This document shows positions 60,500-64,000 of a stretch of DNA of 64,000 nucleotides, one piece after another. The stretch covers positions 1 to 64,000 of the forward strand of contig CANRFB010000008.1 of the NCBI GenBank assembly GCA_947629785.1. Direction: 5' to 3'. Origin of the DNA: an uncultured Clostridia bacterium (lineage in GTDB: Bacteria; Bacillota; Clostridia; Oscillospirales; Ruminococcaceae). The translations under genes and the position numbers were made by a program. Under the pieces are notes generated by a model. The model was not told where the DNA came from, ran no database searches, and saw only the letters and a list, made by a program, of their open reading frames with translations. How positions within the stretch are numbered: the stretch's first letter is position 1; each line of letters begins with the position of its first letter.

Positions 60500-61786
60500 A
60501 TGATAAGAAAAATTATTGCAGACGGAAAAGCGGAGATCGCTTTTCTTAAAGAAGTTGAAAAACGCAACGGCGAAACGGACAAGAAAATTTCCGAGATAGT
60601 TTCCGAAATAATCGAGAATGTCCGTGAAAACGGCGATAAGGCAGTCAAGGATTACACGCTGAAATTTGACGGAAAACTTCCTCAGTATTATGAAGTTCCC
60701 CTTGATGTTATCCATGACGCGCTTGACGAGGCGGACGAGGATTTTGTAAACGCGCTTCTTGACGCTATGGAAAATATTGCTGCATTCCACCACAGACAGA
60801 AAGAGCAGGGATTTATCGATCCCCACGACAATGGCGTTATTTTAGGACAGCGCGTACGCGGTCTGGAAAGAGTGGGGCTGTACGTTCCCGGAGGAACGGC
60901 GGCGTACCCATCTTCCGTGCTGATGAATGCCATTCCCGCAAAGATTGCAGGTGTCAAGGAAATTATAATGGTAACTCCGCCCCTTAAAGACGGCACTCCA
61001 AACAAGGATATACTTGTTGCAGCTTCGATCTGCGGTGTTGACAGGGTATTCCTTGCGGGCGGAGCGCAGGCTGTTGCGGCTCTTGCTTACGGAACGGAAA
61101 CTATTCCCAAAGTTGACAAGATCGTAGGACCGGGAAATATTTTTGTTGCAACGGCAAAGAAACTTCTTTACGGCAAAGTTGATATTGACATGATCGCAGG
61201 ACCAAGCGAGATCCTTGTAGTTGCGGACGAAACGGCAGATCCAAAATATCTTGCGGCGGATCTTATGTCACAAGCTGAACATGACAAGCTGGCTTCGGCA
61301 ATTCTTATCACAACAAGCGAAAAGATCGCGGACGAGACTATTTCAGAACTTGAAAGACAGGTACAGAACCTTTCCAGAAAGGATATAATAGAAAAATCGC
61401 TTTCGGATTACGGCGCGATTATCGTCACGGACTGCATAGACTGCGCTATTGAAATTGCCAACGAACTTGCTCCCGAACACCTTGAACTTCAGGTAGAAAA
61501 TCCGCTTATGTACATCGGAAAGATAGACAATGCGGGTTCAGTATTCCTTGGAAAATACGCTCCCGAACCGCTGGGTGACTATTTTGCAGGACCTAACCAT
61601 GTTCTTCCCACCAGCGGAACGGCAAGATTCTTTTCTCCTCTGTCGGTGAACAGTTTTACAAAGCGTTCAAGCTTCATTTACTACACCGAACAGGCGCTTC
61701 TTGACGCCAAGAACGACATTGTATGTATTGCCGAAAAAGAGGGACTGACCGCTCACGCAAATGCAATTAAGGTCAGATTTGAATGA
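60500..61786 (+). CDS. hisD: Histidinol dehydrogenase
   Basis: This 428-residue zinc enzyme oxidises histidinol to histidine in two steps. Motifs are RVGLYVPGGTAAYPSSVLM, KIVGPGNIFVATAKK, DMIAGPSEILVVAD, LMSQAEHDKLAS and GPNHVLPTSGTARF. It starts behind GGAGGG, 17 bases after hisG. Confidence 0.97.
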   Translation: MIRKIIADGKAEIAFLKEVEKRNGETDKKISEIVSEIIENVRENGDKAVKDYTLKFDGKLPQYYEVPLDVIHDALDEADEDFVNALLDAMENIAAFHHRQKEQGFIDPHDNGVILGQRVRGLERVGLYVPGGTAAYPSSVLMNAIPAKIAGVKEIIMVTPPLKDGTPNKDILVAASICGVDRVFLAGGAQAVAALAYGTETIPKVDKIVGPGNIFVATAKKLLYGKVDIDMIAGPSEILVVADETADPKYLAADLMSQAEHDKLASAILITTSEKIADETISELERQVQNLSRKDIIEKSLSDYGAIIVTDCIDCAIEIANELAPEHLELQVENPLMYIGKIDNAGSVFLGKYAPEPLGDYFAGPNHVLPTSGTARFFSPLSVNSFTKRSSFIYYTEQALLDAKNDIVCIAEKEGLTAHANAIKVRFE

Positions 61787-61798
61787 AAGGAAAATTCT

Positions 61799-62863
61799 AT
61801 GTACGAACTTAACTCAAAGTTAAAAAAAGTCGAGCCTTACGATCCCGTTGAGGGGGATTACAAAATAAGACTTGACGCTAATGAATCTTACTATAATATC
61901 AACAACGAACTGGGAGATAAAATCGCCAACGAAATAAAGAAAATTTCCCTTAACCGCTATCCCGATCCTATGGCTGAGGGCGCGGTAAAGGCTTTTGCGG
62001 AATTTTACAATATTCCCGAAAATTTTATAACAGCCGGAAACGGTTCGGACGAACTTATAAGCATAATTGCAGGGTGTTTTCTTGAAAAGGGAGACAAAAT
62101 TCTGACGCTTTCCCCGGATTTTTCAATGTATGCATTTTATGGAAGCCTTTACGAACTCAATGTTGAAGCCATGCAGAAAGAGCCAAATTTGCAGATAAGC
62201 GTTCCGAAAGTTATCAATTACTGCAAGGAAAACAAGATAAAGGCGGTAATTTTCTCAAATCCCTGCAACCCTACTTCTATCGGACTGCCTAAGACTGAAA
62301 TTATAAGACTGCTGAAAAATGTTTCCTGTCTGGTGATAATCGACGAAGCGTATATGGATTTCTGGGATCAGAGTATTCTTGACGAAGTGGAAAATTACGA
62401 CAATCTGATAATTTTAAAGACTTGTTCAAAGGCTATGGGTCTGGCTGGAATCCGCATGGGTTTTGCAGTTGCAGGTAAAACCATCACCACCGCTCTGCGA
62501 AGCGTAAAATCTCCATATAATACCGATTCTATTTCACAGACCATCTGCAAGACGGTACTTTCCGAAAAAACCACACTTGAAAGGCTTTGCATTGAAATTG
62601 TGGAAAGCAGGAAATATCTGCATGAAAAAATTCTGGAACTTGCGGAGAAACATTCCGGAATAGAAAAAGTATTTGATTCGGTGACAAATTTTGTATTTAT
62701 AAAAACTGCCTATGGCAAGGAGATTTGCGATCAGCTTTTGGAACGTTCCATAGCGATACGCTATCTGGGAAATTATATACGGATAACTGCGGGAAGTCCG
62801 GAGGAAAACAATGCGGTAATTTCGGCAATTGACGAAATTCTTACCAAACTCGAGGAGGAATAG
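61799..62863 (+). CDS. hisC: Histidinol-phosphate aminotransferase
   Basis: This 354-residue PLP enzyme transaminates imidazole-acetol phosphate. The motifs are RLDANESYYN, NRYPDPMAEGAVKAF, GNGSDELIS, FSNPCNPTS, IDEAYMDFW, KTCSKAMGLAGIRMGF (Schiff-base Lys) and a late Arg motif. It follows hisD by 12 bases. Confidence 0.95.
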   Translation: MYELNSKLKKVEPYDPVEGDYKIRLDANESYYNINNELGDKIANEIKKISLNRYPDPMAEGAVKAFAEFYNIPENFITAGNGSDELISIIAGCFLEKGDKILTLSPDFSMYAFYGSLYELNVEAMQKEPNLQISVPKVINYCKENKIKAVIFSNPCNPTSIGLPKTEIIRLLKNVSCLVIIDEAYMDFWDQSILDEVENYDNLIILKTCSKAMGLAGIRMGFAVAGKTITTALRSVKSPYNTDSISQTICKTVLSEKTTLERLCIEIVESRKYLHEKILELAEKHSGIEKVFDSVTNFVFIKTAYGKEICDQLLERSIAIRYLGNYIRITAGSPEENNAVISAIDEILTKLEEE

Positions 62864-62866
62864 GCT

Positions 62867-63445
62867 TTGAGAAACGCGGAGATCACAAGAAAAACCAAGG
62901 AGACCGATATTACCGTAAAGCTTGAACTGGACGGCAGCGGAAAAACGGATATTTCCACGGGAATAGGCTTTTTCGATCATATGCTGACGGCTTTTGCCGT
63001 TCACGGCGGAATGGACTTGACGGTGAAAGTCAAGGGCGATCTGTATGTTGACGGACATCATTCCGTTGAAGATACGGGCATCGTTCTGGGAAAGGCTTTT
63101 GCGCAGGCTATAGGCGATATGAAAGGCATAAAGCGTTACGGAACGGCGTTCATTCCCATGGACGAAGCGCTGGGTTTTGCAAGTCTTGACATAAGCGGAC
63201 GTCCTTATCTTGTGTTCAATGCAAGTTTCAGCGATGACAGGATAGGCGAATTCGATACCTGTCTTGCGGAGGAATTTTTCCGCGCGTTTGCTTTCAATGC
63301 GGGGATAACGCTTCATATGAAATGCGAATACGGGAAGAACGATCACCATATTGCCGAAGCGCTTTTCAAGGCTGCCGCTCACGCTCTGAAAGACGCAAAG
63401 GAAATTTCAGGAAATGAGATACTTTCCACAAAGGGAGTGTTATAA
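62867..63445 (+). CDS. hisB: Imidazoleglycerol-phosphate dehydratase
   Basis: This 192-residue manganese enzyme has the repeated His motifs GFFDHMLTAFAVHGG, GHHSVEDTGIVLG and NDHHIAEALFKA-type. It is the single-domain form without the phosphatase half. The start is TTG at 62867 behind GAGGAGG, and its stop overlaps the hisH start by one base. Confidence 0.95.
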   Translation: MRNAEITRKTKETDITVKLELDGSGKTDISTGIGFFDHMLTAFAVHGGMDLTVKVKGDLYVDGHHSVEDTGIVLGKAFAQAIGDMKGIKRYGTAFIPMDEALGFASLDISGRPYLVFNASFSDDRIGEFDTCLAEEFFRAFAFNAGITLHMKCEYGKNDHHIAEALFKAAAHALKDAKEISGNEILSTKGVL

Positions 63446-64000
63446 TGATCGCGGTAATTGATTATGGCGCAGGGAATATTTTCAGCGTGAAAAACGCTCT
63501 CGATCATCTGGGATATGAAAACATTCTCACCAATTCGGAAACCGACATCAAAAATGCAGACGCGGTCATTTTGCCGGGCGTCGGTGCGTTTCCGTGGGCA
63601 ATGAAAATGCTTTCGGAAAGCGGACTTGTGGACACTATCAAAACAGAAGCAAAGAAAAAGCCGTTCCTTGGAATTTGTCTGGGAATGCAGCTGCTTTTTG
63701 ACAAAAGCTTTGAATTTGAGGAATGTGCGGGTCTGGGACTTATTTCAGGATATGTTGATAAAATTAACGAGCCTGATCTTGTTATTCCGCACATGGGTTG
63801 GAACAAGCTGGAAATAAAACATGATTGCCCGCTTTTTAACGGACTTTCCGAGGACGAATATGTTTATTTTGTCCACTCTTACAAGGCGTTCTGCGATGAT
63901 GAAAATTTATATGCTTACTGCGAATACGGACACAAAGTTCCCGCGCTTGTTTCGGACGGGAAAACCGTTTTCGGCGCGCAGTTCCATCCGGAAAAAAGCG
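63445..64000 (+). CDS. hisH: Imidazole glycerol phosphate synthase, glutaminase subunit (3' end cut)
   Basis: The visible 185 residues begin MIAVIDYGAGNIFSVKNALD and include LPGVGAFPWAMKML, the nucleophile elbow FLGICLGMQLLFD and the His-Glu end AQFHPEKS, at which the window stops. It supplies ammonia to HisF, which should follow outside the window with hisA and hisI. The frame is intact to the edge. Confidence 0.95.
   Translation, partial: MIAVIDYGAGNIFSVKNALDHLGYENILTNSETDIKNADAVILPGVGAFPWAMKMLSESGLVDTIKTEAKKKPFLGICLGMQLLFDKSFEFEECAGLGLISGYVDKINEPDLVIPHMGWNKLEIKHDCPLFNGLSEDEYVYFVHSYKAFCDDENLYAYCEYGHKVPALVSDGKTVFGAQFHPEKS

Overview
The window reads as a piece of a strictly anaerobic, endospore-lineage Firmicute of the class Clostridia, most likely an Oscillospiraceae/Ruminococcus-type gut or rumen bacterium (inference). 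The grounds are a sipL-spoIVA sporulation pair, a PolC-type DNA polymerase III, an oxygen-sensitive NrdD/NrdG ribonucleotide reductase, a short-form HisG with HisZ, a three-part fused PurL, an HPr-like protein without its catalytic histidine, and strong sigma-A promoters of the TTGACA-N17-TATAAT type. There is no phage, transposase, CRISPR array or rRNA operon. One tRNA gene, tRNA-Ser(GGA), is present.

Layout. At 1-1.5 kb a BtuF-like lipoprotein sits under a cobalamin riboswitch with its own terminator. At 1.6-4.7 kb lie sipL and spoIVA. At 4.7-8.2 kb a DUF3737 protein, an alpha/beta hydrolase and a small coiled-coil protein diverge from a LysR regulator. At 8.2-10.5 kb a WYL regulator leads a DUF3795 / TfoX-like / GyrI-like cassette. 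At 10.5-18 kb are pnuC, purL, mtaB, an HPr-like gene and pyrB. At 18-25.8 kb, all on the minus strand, is a five-gene island: dynamin-like GTPase, degenerate M48 peptidase, second dynamin-like GTPase, YceG-like protein and TelA/YceH-like protein. At 26-31 kb are eno, an AI-2E family permease, a DUF1294 protein, an orphan solute-binding lipoprotein and a DHH phosphoesterase. At 31.4-34.7 kb is ilvB-ilvN-ilvC. At 34.8-39.1 kb are a D-lactate dehydrogenase-like gene and a divergent pair: a GH4-like protein and an abundant-type sugar-binding lipoprotein. At 39.2-42.3 kb is azlC-azlD-SDR-thrE(two halves), apparently an amino-acid export operon. At 42.4-45.3 kb is nrdD-nrdG behind NrdR boxes, followed by an OppA-like lipoprotein. 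At 47.4-58.6 kb is the core operon pyrH-frr-uppS-cdsA-(P-loop kinase)-dxr-rseP-ispG-polC. From 58.6 kb to the right edge is the histidine operon hisZ-hisG-hisD-hisC-hisB-hisH, with hisH cut by the window end.

The most interesting block is the dynamin/M48/YceG/TelA island. It has two promoters, no TerC or TerD partner in view, a dynamin with a degenerate G4 nucleotide-recognition motif, and an M48-fold protein in which HExxH has become CECGH. Together these look like a membrane-associated stress or defence system that differs from the classical ter/yce operons. Other points of interest are an ATCase catalytic chain with a PyrI-like zinc knuckle at its C terminus, a GH4-like protein without the canonical metal ligands, an HPr homologue without His15, four tandem 8-bp repeats at the start of the histidine operon transcript, and several clean palindromic operator candidates.
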